23,674 bases of DNA, taken from contig LJNI01000009.1 of assembly GCA_001303225.1 (NCBI GenBank), positions 1 to 23,674 on the forward strand, in the 5' to 3' direction. A program made the position numbers and the translations under genes. The notes under the pieces are model-generated. The model was not told the origin of the DNA. It saw nothing but the letters and a program-made list of their open reading frames with translations, and searched no databases. Position 1 is the stretch's first letter; every line of letters starts with the position of its first letter. This DNA comes from a candidate division TA06 bacterium DG_78. Lineage in GTDB: Bacteria > Hydrothermota > Tepidihabitantia > SM23-42. Shown here piece after piece: positions 1 through 9,036 of the stretch.

Positions 1-1677
1 AACATCATCGTTATTTTTCCAGTTAGCCAGTACTGCGTTTATTTCATCGTACCGAAATCCTTTATCTTGGAGATATCGTGAAAATCTTTCTTGAAAGAAG
101 TTCTGGTGAATCAAATATTCAGGGCCTAAATCCTTTGGAAAGGGGTCTTTAGCAACGCCTCTTAAAGTATTTGTAGTCTTTCCTAGTAATTGCAATAAGG
201 AAATGTGTATATCAGTAGCGTCTAACAGATTGATAACACCATAACCAGTTCTCCTTAACCCGAGTGGATCGTAAGAACTTGTTGGACGTTGACCACTTAA
301 AAAACCGCCAACAATGTTGTCAATTTTATCACACATTGAGAGTACTGCGCCTTCTTTTGTCTTTGGTAATTCATCGCCGACAAATCTGGGAAGATAGTGT
401 TCCTTTATTGCCATTACTACGGCATCGGGTTCATTCTTTGCCTTTGCATAGTAAGCACCGGTGATACCCTGCAAAGATGTGAACTCCATGTCTCTGACCA
501 TTTGTGAAAATAAATCAGCCTTGCACAAGAGTGCGGCACGTTTTAACCCAGCCATATCCAAATCAGGAATTGTCTTAAATTGCTCGACAAGGTGGCTCAA
601 ACGTTTTGCCTTATCATAGATCGTACCGAGATCCTTTAACCAAACCATCGTTTTTGCTTGTTCTAACATCTGCTCGAGACCTTGCTCAAGGTCGTTCTTA
701 TAGTAGAAGAGCGCGTCGTACAGTCGAGCCTCGATGACCCTCGTGTAGCCTTTCCTCACATTGGGCAGTGCCTTTTTCTTAGCGCTAAAAACGCAGATGA
801 ATTTATTGGTGCCCTTCAGCCAGATTAAATTACCGTGTGATTTTAATACAGCCATTAAAATTTCTTCAGGTAAAGCACAATACTGTTCACTAAATTCTCC
901 GGCTACTGCTTCTGGGTATTCAGTCGTACAGTTTAATTCATCAATCATCGCCTCATCATATACTGGTTTTGCTTTAGATTGTTGCGCTGCTTGTTTTATA
1001 CGTTTTATGATCAGTTTTCTTCGTTCGTTAGGATCGACAACAACACCGCCGTGCCGCAAAAAATTGAGGTATTCGCGCGGCTTTTCCAACCGAATTGGTT
1101 TAAATGAAAAGTGTTGGTTTGGCATCGAATACCGATCTGCCTTGACACCAGCAAATTCAAATCGAAGCGGTTTTCTATCCAATAAGGCCACGAGCCAGCG
1201 GATCGGTCGTGGAAATCGTTCCCGCTTATCATCCCACACCATAGTCTTTGGAAACTCCGAACCAGTGAGAATCTGAGGTATTTCATTGTATAGTATTTCC
1301 TCAGTACTGGTTCCAGCGACTTCTCGTTTTCCGCATATGTACTCACCTTTCTTTGTACGTATCACTGAGATTTGTGCACGTTTGAGATTATGTGCTTTCA
1401 TGAAACCCACGAGCTTCTCGGTTGGTTTACCGTGTTTATCATAAGCGATCTTTTTTGGTGGACCTTGTATTTGAATTATTTGTGGTTTTTGCTTTCTATC
1501 GAGTCCGAGCACGAGTATGCCGAACCGTCGTGGTGTATAGATAGTTCTTGTTGAACGGTAGAATATCCGCTTATCTTTGAGTGAATTCTCCACCTTTGTT
1601 GATACATCGAGTGCTGTTTTTTTCAACAATGATGGCGGAAATTCTTCAAAACCAACCTCAAGGAGAAAGTCGATCAT
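1..1677 (-). CDS. glyS: Glycyl-tRNA synthetase beta subunit (partial, 3' end outside window)
   Basis: The minus frame is open from an ATG at 1677 to the window edge, giving 559 codons of a protein usually near 690 residues; the C-terminal anticodon-binding part is missing. Read directly, it starts [18 protein letters not shown], the usual GlyS N-terminus, and later shows [27 protein letters not shown] and, in the HD-like central domain, [17 protein letters not shown] followed by [12 protein letters not shown]. GlyS pairs with GlyQ in the alpha2beta2 enzyme that charges tRNA-Gly in the cytoplasm; the beta subunit contributes tRNA binding. The start ATG overlaps the glyQ stop as ATGA. Only a weak GGA lies 11 bases upstream, so translation is probably coupled to glyQ. 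No frameshift was seen in the stretches read codon by codon. Confidence 0.95.
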   Translation of the reverse strand, partial: MIDFLLEVGFEEFPPSLLKKTALDVSTKVENSLKDKRIFYRSTRTIYTPRRFGILVLGLDRKQKPQIIQIQGPPKKIAYDKHGKPTEKLVGFMKAHNLKRAQISVIRTKKGEYICGKREVAGTSTEEILYNEIPQILTGSEFPKTMVWDDKRERFPRPIRWLVALLDRKPLRFEFAGVKADRYSMPNQHFSFKPIRLEKPREYLNFLRHGGVVVDPNERRKLIIKRIKQAAQQSKAKPVYDEAMIDELNCTTEYPEAVAGEFSEQYCALPEEILMAVLKSHGNLIWLKGTNKFICVFSAKKKALPNVRKGYTRVIEARLYDALFYYKNDLEQGLEQMLEQAKTMVWLKDLGTIYDKAKRLSHLVEQFKTIPDLDMAGLKRAALLCKADLFSQMVRDMEFTSLQGITGAYYAKAKNEPDAVVMAIKEHYLPRFVGDELPKTKEGAVLSMCDKIDNIVGGFLSGQRPTSSYDPLGLRRTGYGVINLLDATDIHISLLQLLGKTTNTLRGVAKDPFPKDLGPEYLIHQNFFQERFSRYLQDKGFRYDEINAVLANWKNNDDV

Positions 1678-2558
1678 TCTGATTCACTTCCTTTTTTGGT
1701 TGACAGGGATGTTTGTTTGATGTACAGTGCTGCTGCCTGGTTGGCGAGTGCCCTTACCCGACCAATCATCTTTGCGCGTTCAGAAATGCTAATCGCGCCG
1801 CGAGCATCGAGCAGGTTAAATACATGAGAACATTTTATCGTAAAATCATAGCCAGGATAGGCAAGACCCTCTTTGAAGAGATTTTTTGCCTCTTTTTCAT
1901 ACTCATTGAAGAGTTTATTCAAGAGGTCTGAGTTGGCGCTCTCGAAGTTATATTTTGAGAATTCGATTTCATTCTGACGGTATACATCACCCCAGGTTAA
2001 CTCCTCATTCCACTGCATATCGAGGACTGACGGTACGTCCTGTATTGCCATAGCAATCCTATCTAGACCATAGGTGATTTCTACAGGGATAATACTCAAG
2101 TCAATGCCGCCAGCCTGCTGAAAGTACGTAAACTGTGTTATTTCAAGACCATCGAGCCACACTTCCCAGCCAAGACCCCAGGCACCAAGTGTTGGTGCAT
2201 CCCAATCACCTTCAACAAACTTAATTTCATGCTCTTTGAGTTTAATGCCGATGTATTCCAATGACTCCAGATAAGTCCGTTGAATCTTTGCCTTTGCTGG
2301 TTTCATAATTACCTGGAGCTGATAGAATTGTTGGAACCGAATCGGGTTTTCAGCATATCTACCATCTCGCGGACGCTTTGAGATTTCAACATAGCATACA
2401 TTCCATGGTTTTTCATCGAGGATCCGAAAGAAGGTGGCTGGATTAAATGTTCCTGCACCTACTTCAGAATTATACGGTTCGTAAAGGAGACACCCCTGCT
2501 GTTGCCAGTACCTCTTTAAACTTATAATAATATTCTCAAAGGTGTAGCTCTTTTTCAT
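1674..2558 (-). CDS. glyQ: Glycyl-tRNA synthetase alpha subunit
   Basis: Catalytic class II subunit that forms glycyl-adenylate and transfers glycine to tRNA-Gly together with GlyS. The protein is 294 residues from the ATG at 2558, close to the family's usual 300. Family blocks are clear: [22 protein letters not shown], the [15 protein letters not shown] segment, [19 protein letters not shown] and [14 protein letters not shown]. The frame stays open to an ATG at 2600, but 2558 is the better start. It opens the conserved [11 protein letters not shown] segment, makes a 4-base ATGA overlap with the preceding HD gene, and has AGGA nine bases upstream. Separate glyQ and glyS genes are the bacterial two-subunit form. 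No T-box leader is possible, because the operon promoter lies directly against its first start codon. Confidence 0.96.
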   Translation of the reverse strand: MKKSYTFENIIISLKRYWQQQGCLLYEPYNSEVGAGTFNPATFFRILDEKPWNVCYVEISKRPRDGRYAENPIRFQQFYQLQVIMKPAKAKIQRTYLESLEYIGIKLKEHEIKFVEGDWDAPTLGAWGLGWEVWLDGLEITQFTYFQQAGGIDLSIIPVEITYGLDRIAMAIQDVPSVLDMQWNEELTWGDVYRQNEIEFSKYNFESANSDLLNKLFNEYEKEAKNLFKEGLAYPGYDFTIKCSHVFNLLDARGAISISERAKMIGRVRALANQAAALYIKQTSLSTKKGSESE

Positions 2559-3100
2559 AATCCAAGTTCCTGAGAGATTGTTTGCATGCCTTTCAGACAA
2601 ATTTCGATGAACTCATTGAGTTCCAAATCGAGATTTTTGCACTGAGCAATCTGTTCACGATTTGCACCAGCAGCAAAGCGTTTCTCTTTATATCGTCGGA
2701 TAACAAACTCAGTATCGAGCGAGGTGAGTTTCTTATCAGGATGCATGAGTGCGCTTGCGACAATCAAACCGGTGAGCGGGTCAGTGGTAAAGAGCGCCCA
2801 ATCCAATTTCGATTCAGGAGCAAGGTGACCAGAATGGACCTTGATTGCTCGAACAATGGAGCTGTCCAACCCCATTTTTTCCAAAAAATCTGCACCGACG
2901 AGACCATGTCGAGTAGCATCGGTATTGGTTTCTTCGTAATCGATGTCATGGAGCAATCCAGCCAGTCCCCAAACATGGCTATCTTCTTTAAAGTGTTCAG
3001 CGAGTTGTTTTAAACATGCCTCAGTAGCCAGACAGTGCTTGAAAAGATTCTGATTTTTCAGTTTATTTTTTAATAATGCTAATGCTTGTTCCCTCGTCAT
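2555..3100 (-). CDS. HD-domain protein, predicted metal-dependent phosphohydrolase
   Basis: 181-residue soluble protein. The HD signature is visible as His22 (KHCLATE), His51-Asp52 (LLHDIDYE) and a distal Asp107 ([11 protein letters not shown]), the expected metal ligands of the HD superfamily. The His-Gly near residue 65 and the KVHSGH near 88-92 are also typical of short HDIG-type hydrolases. The substrate cannot be read from sequence; family members act on nucleotides, phosphoesters or cyclic dinucleotides. It is the first gene of a three-gene unit with glyQ and glyS, ending in a 4-base overlap with glyQ. The ATG at 3100 has no Shine-Dalgarno, and a good promoter ends nine bases upstream. 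The fold is well supported; the function is unknown. Confidence 0.85.
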   Translation of the reverse strand: MTREQALALLKNKLKNQNLFKHCLATEACLKQLAEHFKEDSHVWGLAGLLHDIDYEETNTDATRHGLVGADFLEKMGLDSSIVRAIKVHSGHLAPESKLDWALFTTDPLTGLIVASALMHPDKKLTSLDTEFVIRRYKEKRFAAGANREQIAQCKNLDLELNEFIEICLKGMQTISQELGL

Positions 3101-3109
3101 TGAATAATA

Positions 3110-3137
3110 ATTATGTATATATTTTTAAAAAAGTCAA
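3110..3137 (-). promoter_or_regulatory. Sigma70-type promoter of the HD-glyQ-glyS operon
   Basis: On the minus strand a -35 TTGACT (3137-3132) and a -10 CATAAT (3115-3110) are separated by 16 bp, each one mismatch from consensus. Only nine bases separate the -10 from the ATG at 3100, so transcription should begin within about 2-4 nt of the start codon. There is no room for a leader or a Shine-Dalgarno. Confidence 0.65.
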
Positions 3138-3157
3138 GACTGAGCCTCATCTCTTCC

Positions 3158-3185
3158 TTGATTTTTTTTATTTTTAGATTAAAAT
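3158..3185 (+). promoter_or_regulatory. Sigma70-type promoter of the divergent lipoprotein gene
   Basis: TTGATT (3158-3163) and TAAAAT (3180-3185) are 16 bp apart across a T-rich spacer. The -10 ends five bases before the ATG at 3191. The element lies back to back with the HD-glyQS promoter, the two -35 boxes being 20 bp apart. Its position inside the longest open reading frame argues against a start at 3113. Confidence 0.55.
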
Positions 3186-3190
3186 TAGAT

Positions 3191-4375
3191 ATGGGTATCG
3201 TGATGAAACAGTGCCCTGGTTACAAAGTGGCAGTACTATTCTCCTTATGGTTCATGCAGTGTGTTCCCGCTGTTAAATACATCCCAGATCCTGAAAAGGA
3301 CATTGATCAGTGGATTAGGAATTTTGAACAACAGCGATCATTCAGGTATCACCACGTGTTAAAGACCAAGTCCGTATATACCAAAGCACGAGGAGATTGT
3401 GTGATAGGAAGGGGCGAACATATCTCTGGTGTCTGGTACTCAGCACATGCAGAACTTCCATTCGAGTACATTGGATTGGCTGACATAGAATATGCACGAG
3501 ACAATGGTTCGTGGCAGGTTGCACCCCGCGGTGAACAATCTGATATTTTTACCCAGATTGAGCGTCTCTTGACATTTGACAAATTTGAATATATAAGCAC
3601 TGATGGTGAATTTTTATATCGATTTAAAGCAAATATTCCTTTCCTCGCCCCTGATAAGCGTAAAGAGATGGTTGGTACGATAAAAATTTCTCAACGTAAT
3701 TTTCTACCGAGTATGATTTGGGCTGGTTTACCTGATTCTTCTCTTTTTTTGCAGGTAGATATTTCTCATTATAATAAGGTAAAACGCATTAAGCCCCCGC
3801 GTTTTCAATGGAAAAATTACCTTCTTACGGTTGATTCTCTCGCGGTTTTCACGGATTATTATGGACAGATAAAAAGGCGGTTAGATGGAATAGGTGTGGA
3901 GTACCATCTGACACAAACCGATCGAGGCATTATATTATCACTGACTCATGAACACAACATCGAAGAGATTGAAACACTCTTCGCACACGGCGTTGTGCAT
4001 GCTTACGCACTAGTGGAGACCAAAGAAAACGCTCAGAGAGTTGGATACCTCGAAGACGATATAGCGTCTGCAGTTTATTTAGGAGATTCACTATTTGACC
4101 ACAACAGCATTAAAAACGCAAAGATAAAATTTGATGCTGTCTCACGTCCCTATATCATGGTCAAACTCACTAAAAAATTGGCATTACCTACGAAGATTGC
4201 TGTTGAGGTCGATGGTGTCATTGTTGGGATTGCAACACTTGACACATCAAAAAAGATAGATACAATTAATCTCTACACAATCAGACGTTATTATGAAATG
4301 GAGATTCTCCGAGCCACGATGGTTCAAACGCTACCAAACATTTTTATCAGCGAGTTCTTTGAAGAAATACAGTAA
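3191..4375 (+). CDS. Probable exported protein or lipoprotein with a SecD-head-like C-terminal region
   Basis: The chosen ATG gives 394 residues; the frame is open to 3113, but that would place the start upstream of the promoter. The N-terminus MGIVMKQCPGYKVAVLFSLWFMQC looks like a signal peptide ending at a cysteine; the residue before it is Gln, an unusual lipobox, so the lipid anchor is uncertain. The first half (SFRYHHVLKTKSVYTKARG, GVWYSAHAELPFEYIGLADI) has the rhythm of LolA/RseB-type lipoprotein-binding folds, a weak resemblance. The segment from about VGYLEDDIASAVYLGD to the TLDTSKKI region resembles the P1-head subdomain of SecD (expected pattern: SIKNAKI, then LAxxVDGxVxxxA). No SecD membrane helices follow. 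The ATG at 3203 is an alternative start. Function is unknown; an envelope location is likely. Confidence 0.7.
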   Translation: MGIVMKQCPGYKVAVLFSLWFMQCVPAVKYIPDPEKDIDQWIRNFEQQRSFRYHHVLKTKSVYTKARGDCVIGRGEHISGVWYSAHAELPFEYIGLADIEYARDNGSWQVAPRGEQSDIFTQIERLLTFDKFEYISTDGEFLYRFKANIPFLAPDKRKEMVGTIKISQRNFLPSMIWAGLPDSSLFLQVDISHYNKVKRIKPPRFQWKNYLLTVDSLAVFTDYYGQIKRRLDGIGVEYHLTQTDRGIILSLTHEHNIEEIETLFAHGVVHAYALVETKENAQRVGYLEDDIASAVYLGDSLFDHNSIKNAKIKFDAVSRPYIMVKLTKKLALPTKIAVEVDGVIVGIATLDTSKKIDTINLYTIRRYYEMEILRATMVQTLPNIFISEFFEEIQ

Positions 4376-4406
4376 TCAATGGTATTGTTTCACCTGCGTA
4401 ACTCTG

Positions 4407-4434
4407 TTCATAAATTTTCTTTGGGTAACATAAT
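4407..4434 (+). promoter_or_regulatory. Possible promoter upstream of the zinc-ribbon / C25 protease unit
   Basis: TTCATA (4407-4412), 16 bp, CATAAT (4429-4434). The -35 matches consensus at four of six positions, so this is weak evidence, but the spacer equals that of the clearer promoters in the window. A 7-bp inverted repeat, GTAACAT (4425-4431) and ATGTTAC (4444-4450), overlaps the -10 and could be an operator or a short leader hairpin. Confidence 0.35.
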
Positions 4435-4466
4435 ATCATGGTAATGTTACATGTTCAGGAGGTATT

Positions 4467-4637
4467 GTGCTCAAAAAAGAACTTTTAGATATCTTAGTAT
4501 GCCCTCAGTGTAAGGGTAGGTTGAAATATGATGTCGAAGCAGCAGAGCTTATCTGCCATGCGTGTAAGCTCGCCTATCCAATAAAAGAAGATATACCAAT
4601 CATGTTAGTAGCCAAAGCGAGGAAAATAGATGATTAA
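4467..4637 (+). CDS. Trm112 / UPF0434-like zinc-ribbon protein
   Basis: 56-residue protein starting at GTG 4467, four bases after a strong AGGAGG (4457-4462). It reads MLKKELLDILVCPQCKGRLK and then ICHACKLAYPIKEDIPIML, the hallmark of the Trm112/YcaR family: Cys12, Cys15, Cys30 and Cys33 form a CPxC...CxxC zinc site, followed by the conserved YPI and DIPxML. Eukaryotic and archaeal Trm112 activate partner methyltransferases; bacterial members are mostly uncharacterised. Here no methyltransferase is adjacent. The gene overlaps the C25 protease gene by eight bases, so the two are probably co-translated. Confidence 0.85.
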   Translation: MLKKELLDILVCPQCKGRLKYDVEAAELICHACKLAYPIKEDIPIMLVAKARKIDD

Positions 4638-7600
4638 CCTATTTATCTTATTTTTTGTTATTAACAGTACGAACATAAAAACGCTCGGTAATGCGGGATT
4701 AGATATTTCGTTCTCGATGGATAACGTAGCAAGGCGAGCAGTTACATTTTCTGAAGCAGTGTATTTAAATAATGAAGGAGAACCAGACCTTCCATCGGTG
4801 TTGTACAAAATCGGCATTCCCCAAGATGCTGATGTTGAAATAATTGTCAGGGAGAGCAGGGGAGAAGTGATCAAGAATATCACCATCGAACCTGTCATCC
4901 ATGCTGGGATATACGAAGGTCGAGATAGTAAAGTCTACGAACCCCGTAGCAATGTATATCAAGAGAATAAATTATTTCCTGAGACTATTTACGAGATTTC
5001 CCAGCCAAGTTATTTTCGTGATATTTATACGATTGATATCAGGGTAAATCCAGTTCAGTACAATCCTGTGACAAAGGAGCTACACGTATCGCAGCATGTT
5101 ACCGTGAGTATTCGGTTTAAGAATAAACCAAGCGTAAAACCGATCCTCGACCCATCATTTGAAGAAATTTATAAACGAACTATTATTAATTATGAACAGT
5201 GTAAATTGTGGCGTCGTGAACCGCTTCGGAATGGAACAAATCCTTTTGCTTCTGGTGTGTGGTTTAAGATTGAGGTAGACGAAGAAGGTATATACCGTAT
5301 TGGTTATAGTGAGATTCAGGGTGCAGGCCTCGATCCTGCACAGTTTGACCCGCAGACCATGAAGATTTACACCGCAGCATTCGACCTGCTACCGACTGAT
5401 GTTGTGTCACCGTTTGCAGACTCGCTCATCGAAGTTCCCGTATATATTGAGGGAGAAGCAGACCATAGTTTTGATGCTGGTGACTACCTTATTTTCTACG
5501 GGTATCCTGGGAGCCACTTTGTGCCTGATAGCGAGGTGACATGGTTTGAAAACGGCTATGCAATCAATAATGTCTACTGGTTTACGTTTGGCGGTGCAGC
5601 TGGTAAGCGAATGGAAACAGTAGATGCTCAGTGGAATGGCGAGACGTCTCATACGACGGTTACTGATGTGCTCCATAGTGAAGACGATATTGGTAATCCG
5701 ACACGGTCTGGAATCAACTGGTATTGGCAGGATATTTCGCCTGCAGAGGGACCGAGCGGAACTGGTTCAGTTACTCTCGATCACCCACGTGCAGACAGTG
5801 ATGCCCAGGTTACAGTTGGTATTTTTACGTTGAACTCAGGCACGTGGTGGTACCAACTTGCACTCGATGGAGTTGTCTTTTTTAGTGATACACTCGATAT
5901 TGGTACTCATAATAGTTGGCCACCATATTATCTCGTCGGCAGCACCACGCTCTCAGGTGATTCTTCAGTATTGACCATCACGCTGACACGACCATCAGGT
6001 ACGACCGGAGGCTTTACCTCGTACCTCAATAGTATTAACATGCAGTATGAGCGCAGTACTGACATGAGTCTTACGTTCCATGCGCTGTATCAAACACAAC
6101 AAACGTACTCGGTGCAATGTTCAAATGTCAATTCATCACCCTATATTCTCGACATCACCAATTTGAAAAACCCGAAGATGTTATCCAATCTCACATTAGA
6201 GAATAACACACTACACCTATCTGGTGAGTGTGATTCTTTTCAATTGCTTTACTTTTCAACACTTGCTCTCGCAAAATCTGTAGCACTGATCCCAACGAAT
6301 GCAGGTACATTGAGAGACCAATTACCTGGTTGTGAATACCTCTTCATCACCCATAAAAATTTCTCCAATGCGATTATGCCACTTGTTGACTACCGACGGA
6401 ATGAGTACACAACAATGGTGATTACGGTCGATGATATTTTTAACGACTTCTCGTTTGGCAAATTTGACCCCTTGGCAATTAAACATTTTTTGTACTATAC
6501 GACAAATAATTGGGCAATAGTTCCAACCTATGTCCTCTTAGTCGGTGATGCTACCTATGACTACAAAAATAATCTCAATAAAGAGAGTCCTCCAAATTTC
6601 ATACCTATGTACGAATCAGGATGCACGCTATCTGGTAACCCAGGTATTCCACCAAACCATATCTATGAGGGTGAATACGTCAATTTCGGAGCAGGTGAGA
6701 TAATGATTTTAGGTAGGATTACAGTCCGCACGAATCAAGAAGTACGGGATTTTATTGATAAACTCTTCACCTATGAGACTGGAACCATTGATGGCATGTG
6801 GAATAAGCGTATCATCCTTGCAGGTGATGATGAATTTGCCAATGTTGGTGGTGGAACATGGGAGGGACCTTTCTTGCACTGTGGTGCTTGTGAAGGTATG
6901 ATATCCTATACACCTGATTCCCTCTATGACTTTGTCAAAGTCTACATGGTGAGCTATCCGCCAGTTCATGGGGAGAATAGTCATTATAAAAAACCACTAG
7001 CTGAAAAAGCATTTATCCAGGAACTCAATAAAGGAGGTCTGGCTGGTGTGTTCATGGGTCATGGTAATACCCACCAGCTCGCTGATGAAGGGTTATTCTT
7101 CCACACTGACATACCGCAGATCAAGAATGGAAGGCGCTATTTCCTCTACTATTTTGGTTCCTGTACAGTTGGACGGTTCGATGATTCGGATTTCGAGTGT
7201 ATTGGTGAGCAGCTCGTCCGTATTAGAGATGGTGCAATCGGTACAATGGCAGCGACTGCAGGCACTGGTTGTTCGAGTAATACAACAATTGGCGAGCGCA
7301 TGTTTGACTATGTTACGCGCGATACTAATTTGACCATGGGTGAATCGTGTTTTCTTGCACGTGATGGCTACTGGGGATTGCACTATCTGTTCATTGGTGA
7401 TCCGGCAACCAAATTACGGAGAATAGATACGCAAATGGAGATAGCAGCGTCACCTGATTCTCTGAGACCATTAGAAAAATTGAGTGTTATACCCGATGCA
7501 TCGCAATATTTCTTGAAAGGTTTTGTCCGTGACACGAGTATTATCGCACTCTTCGACGAAACAACCCAGGATAAATTCAGTGGCCGCGTGCTCAGGGATG

Positions 7601-8463
7601 TACAGGCTGGACCAAGCACATTTGTTCCATTCCTCTATGAGATCGATGGCAAAGAGATATACCAAGGCTTTTGGGATCAAGACACTGCTGTTCTCATTGT
7701 TCCGAATATTGCGACGACGCATGTGCCGGTCGTAAAATTGAGCACCTTCTATGGTAGTTCGAGCGGCATATTCGATTCTATACGGGTCTATGGTAATGCG
7801 GCGATTTCACCGGACCAAGAAGGACCAGCAGTTGCGTTCTATGATGGTGCACGACGATTACAGAATGAAGACTGGGTAAGCGAGGAGTTTACCCTCACTG
7901 GTAAGGTCTCTGACGAGAGTGGTATTAACCTCTTATACTCAGTCGATAATGCACGCGGTTTCTATTTATTAGTGAATGGCGATGTGGATAACAAAATAGA
8001 TTTACGGAGCCTCTTTCTCTACAGTAAAAATTCCTATACAGATGGTGAATTCCACGTTGCCCTCGATTTACCACAACAGAAGGATACTGTAACTGTCAAT
8101 ATTGCTGATAACAATAATAATCAGACAGTACACGAAATAATACTCAATGCCGAAACCACTGGTCAGATTTCTATTGAAAACTTTCTCATCTACCCAAATC
8201 CACTGCAGCATAATCAAGATATGTGGTTTACCTTCAGGCTCACGAGCCCTGGTACCGTGAGCCTCAAGATATTCACGATTGCCGGTAGGTTAATCAAGAC
8301 GATTGATAATATTGTATGTAGTGCCGGGTATAACCAGATACCGTGGAATACGCTCGATGACTATCAGGATGAAATTAGCAATGGTGTCTATCTGGTCAAG
8401 ATATTTGTTGAAGCAGAGAGTGCGACCGATGACGTCATTGAAAAATTCATCATTGCACGATGA
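4630..8463 (+). CDS. Gingipain-type C25 cysteine protease with type A C-terminal sorting domain
   Basis: 1277-residue exported protease. A short hydrophobic N-terminus (MINLFILFFVINS) is a weak signal peptide. It is followed by a propeptide-like region to about residue 200, a beta-rich region, and the peptidase C25 domain at about 567-915. The catalytic pair is visible: His811 in FMGHGNTHQ and Cys845 in FGSCTVGRF. The block VLLVGDATYDYKNN is also typical of the family. The last 100 residues (NFLIYPNPLQ, LKIFTIAGRLIKTI, ISNGVYLVKIF, ending EKFIIAR) form a FlgD-like / T9SS type A domain, which in Bacteroidota directs outer-membrane secretion. A TAG lies just before the ATG at 4630, so no upstream extension is possible; GAGGA six bases upstream is the ribosome site. 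Specificity (Arg or Lys) cannot be read. A role in nutrition or in processing other surface proteins is inferred. Confidence 0.92.
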   Translation: MINLFILFFVINSTNIKTLGNAGLDISFSMDNVARRAVTFSEAVYLNNEGEPDLPSVLYKIGIPQDADVEIIVRESRGEVIKNITIEPVIHAGIYEGRDSKVYEPRSNVYQENKLFPETIYEISQPSYFRDIYTIDIRVNPVQYNPVTKELHVSQHVTVSIRFKNKPSVKPILDPSFEEIYKRTIINYEQCKLWRREPLRNGTNPFASGVWFKIEVDEEGIYRIGYSEIQGAGLDPAQFDPQTMKIYTAAFDLLPTDVVSPFADSLIEVPVYIEGEADHSFDAGDYLIFYGYPGSHFVPDSEVTWFENGYAINNVYWFTFGGAAGKRMETVDAQWNGETSHTTVTDVLHSEDDIGNPTRSGINWYWQDISPAEGPSGTGSVTLDHPRADSDAQVTVGIFTLNSGTWWYQLALDGVVFFSDTLDIGTHNSWPPYYLVGSTTLSGDSSVLTITLTRPSGTTGGFTSYLNSINMQYERSTDMSLTFHALYQTQQTYSVQCSNVNSSPYILDITNLKNPKMLSNLTLENNTLHLSGECDSFQLLYFSTLALAKSVALIPTNAGTLRDQLPGCEYLFITHKNFSNAIMPLVDYRRNEYTTMVITVDDIFNDFSFGKFDPLAIKHFLYYTTNNWAIVPTYVLLVGDATYDYKNNLNKESPPNFIPMYESGCTLSGNPGIPPNHIYEGEYVNFGAGEIMILGRITVRTNQEVRDFIDKLFTYETGTIDGMWNKRIILAGDDEFANVGGGTWEGPFLHCGACEGMISYTPDSLYDFVKVYMVSYPPVHGENSHYKKPLAEKAFIQELNKGGLAGVFMGHGNTHQLADEGLFFHTDIPQIKNGRRYFLYYFGSCTVGRFDDSDFECIGEQLVRIRDGAIGTMAATAGTGCSSNTTIGERMFDYVTRDTNLTMGESCFLARDGYWGLHYLFIGDPATKLRRIDTQMEIAASPDSLRPLEKLSVIPDASQYFLKGFVRDTSIIALFDETTQDKFSGRVLRDVQAGPSTFVPFLYEIDGKEIYQGFWDQDTAVLIVPNIATTHVPVVKLSTFYGSSSGIFDSIRVYGNAAISPDQEGPAVAFYDGARRLQNEDWVSEEFTLTGKVSDESGINLLYSVDNARGFYLLVNGDVDNKIDLRSLFLYSKNSYTDGEFHVALDLPQQKDTVTVNIADNNNNQTVHEIILNAETTGQISIENFLIYPNPLQHNQDMWFTFRLTSPGTVSLKIFTIAGRLIKTIDNIVCSAGYNQIPWNTLDDYQDEISNGVYLVKIFVEAESATDDVIEKFIIAR

Positions 8464-8498
8464 CAGTACAGTGTAATGTTATTTATTAATTTTGGTAT

Positions 8499-8996
8499 TT
8501 GGGTAGTTACTCTGTCAGAGGAGGAATCATAGAAAAAGTAATTGAGAGAATTGATTACAGCACAAAACTTTCGAAGTTTACCATGTACCGAGTGCCTGAT
8601 CGCACAGGGCTTGCCGCTGATATTTTCATGTCATTAGGACAACATGGAATCAATGTTGAATTGATTTCAACGAGTTCGGCTGGGCATAAACACAACAATA
8701 TTTCATTTGCAATAATCGAATCAGATGTCGATGAAGTACTCAAACTCTTGGAGACTATCAAGGATAAATTTGGTGCTGAAAAAGTTGGTGTTGATAGAAA
8801 TTGTGCTCTGATTACTATGTACGGTGCAAACTTGTCGACCACACCAGGTATTGCGGGTAAGATATTTGCGAAATTAGCTGAACAGGGAATCAATATAGAA
8901 ATGATTAGTGCATCGCTTTCAGTACTGAGTATTGTAGTGAACAAAGAAAAGATGGAGAAAGCAGTAAAAATAATCAGAACACATTTTACTCAGTAG
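8499..8996 (+). CDS. Tandem ACT-domain protein, like a free-standing aspartokinase regulatory region
   Basis: 165 residues if TTG 8499 is used. Two ACT units can be read. The first (about FTMYRVPDRTGLAADIFMSL ... INVELIST) and the second (ITMYGANLSTTPGIAGKIFA ... INIEMISAS) match the C-terminal regulatory half of aspartokinase, including DRTGLAADIF and a GINIEMIS-type loop. No kinase domain is present in the window. In aspartokinases these domains bind lysine or threonine and control activity, so this could be a separate beta-type subunit or an amino-acid sensor. The start is doubtful: the strong GAGGAGG at 8518-8524 lies inside the TTG-started frame and points to a start near 8526-8531, where the in-frame codons are ATC and ATA. 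It follows the protease gene by 35 bases and may share its transcript. Confidence 0.75.
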   Translation: MGSYSVRGGIIEKVIERIDYSTKLSKFTMYRVPDRTGLAADIFMSLGQHGINVELISTSSAGHKHNNISFAIIESDVDEVLKLLETIKDKFGAEKVGVDRNCALITMYGANLSTTPGIAGKIFAKLAEQGINIEMISASLSVLSIVVNKEKMEKAVKIIRTHFTQ

Positions 8997-9036
8997 TATT
9001 GATTATTATATTAGTATTATAACGAGGAGGTAAAAA

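Noticed and set aside
1011..1346. 111-codon minus-strand open frame inside glyS
   Set aside because: It is out of frame with glyS, whose reading is strongly supported by family motifs, and has no recognisable features.
3113..3190. 26-residue N-terminal extension of the lipoprotein
   Set aside because: Its codons coincide with the promoter of the gene; the segment is T-rich and the signal peptide begins after it.
4605..4898. 97-codon minus-strand open frame at the start of the protease gene
   Set aside because: Shadow of the C25 protease and zinc-ribbon genes, which have clear family motifs.
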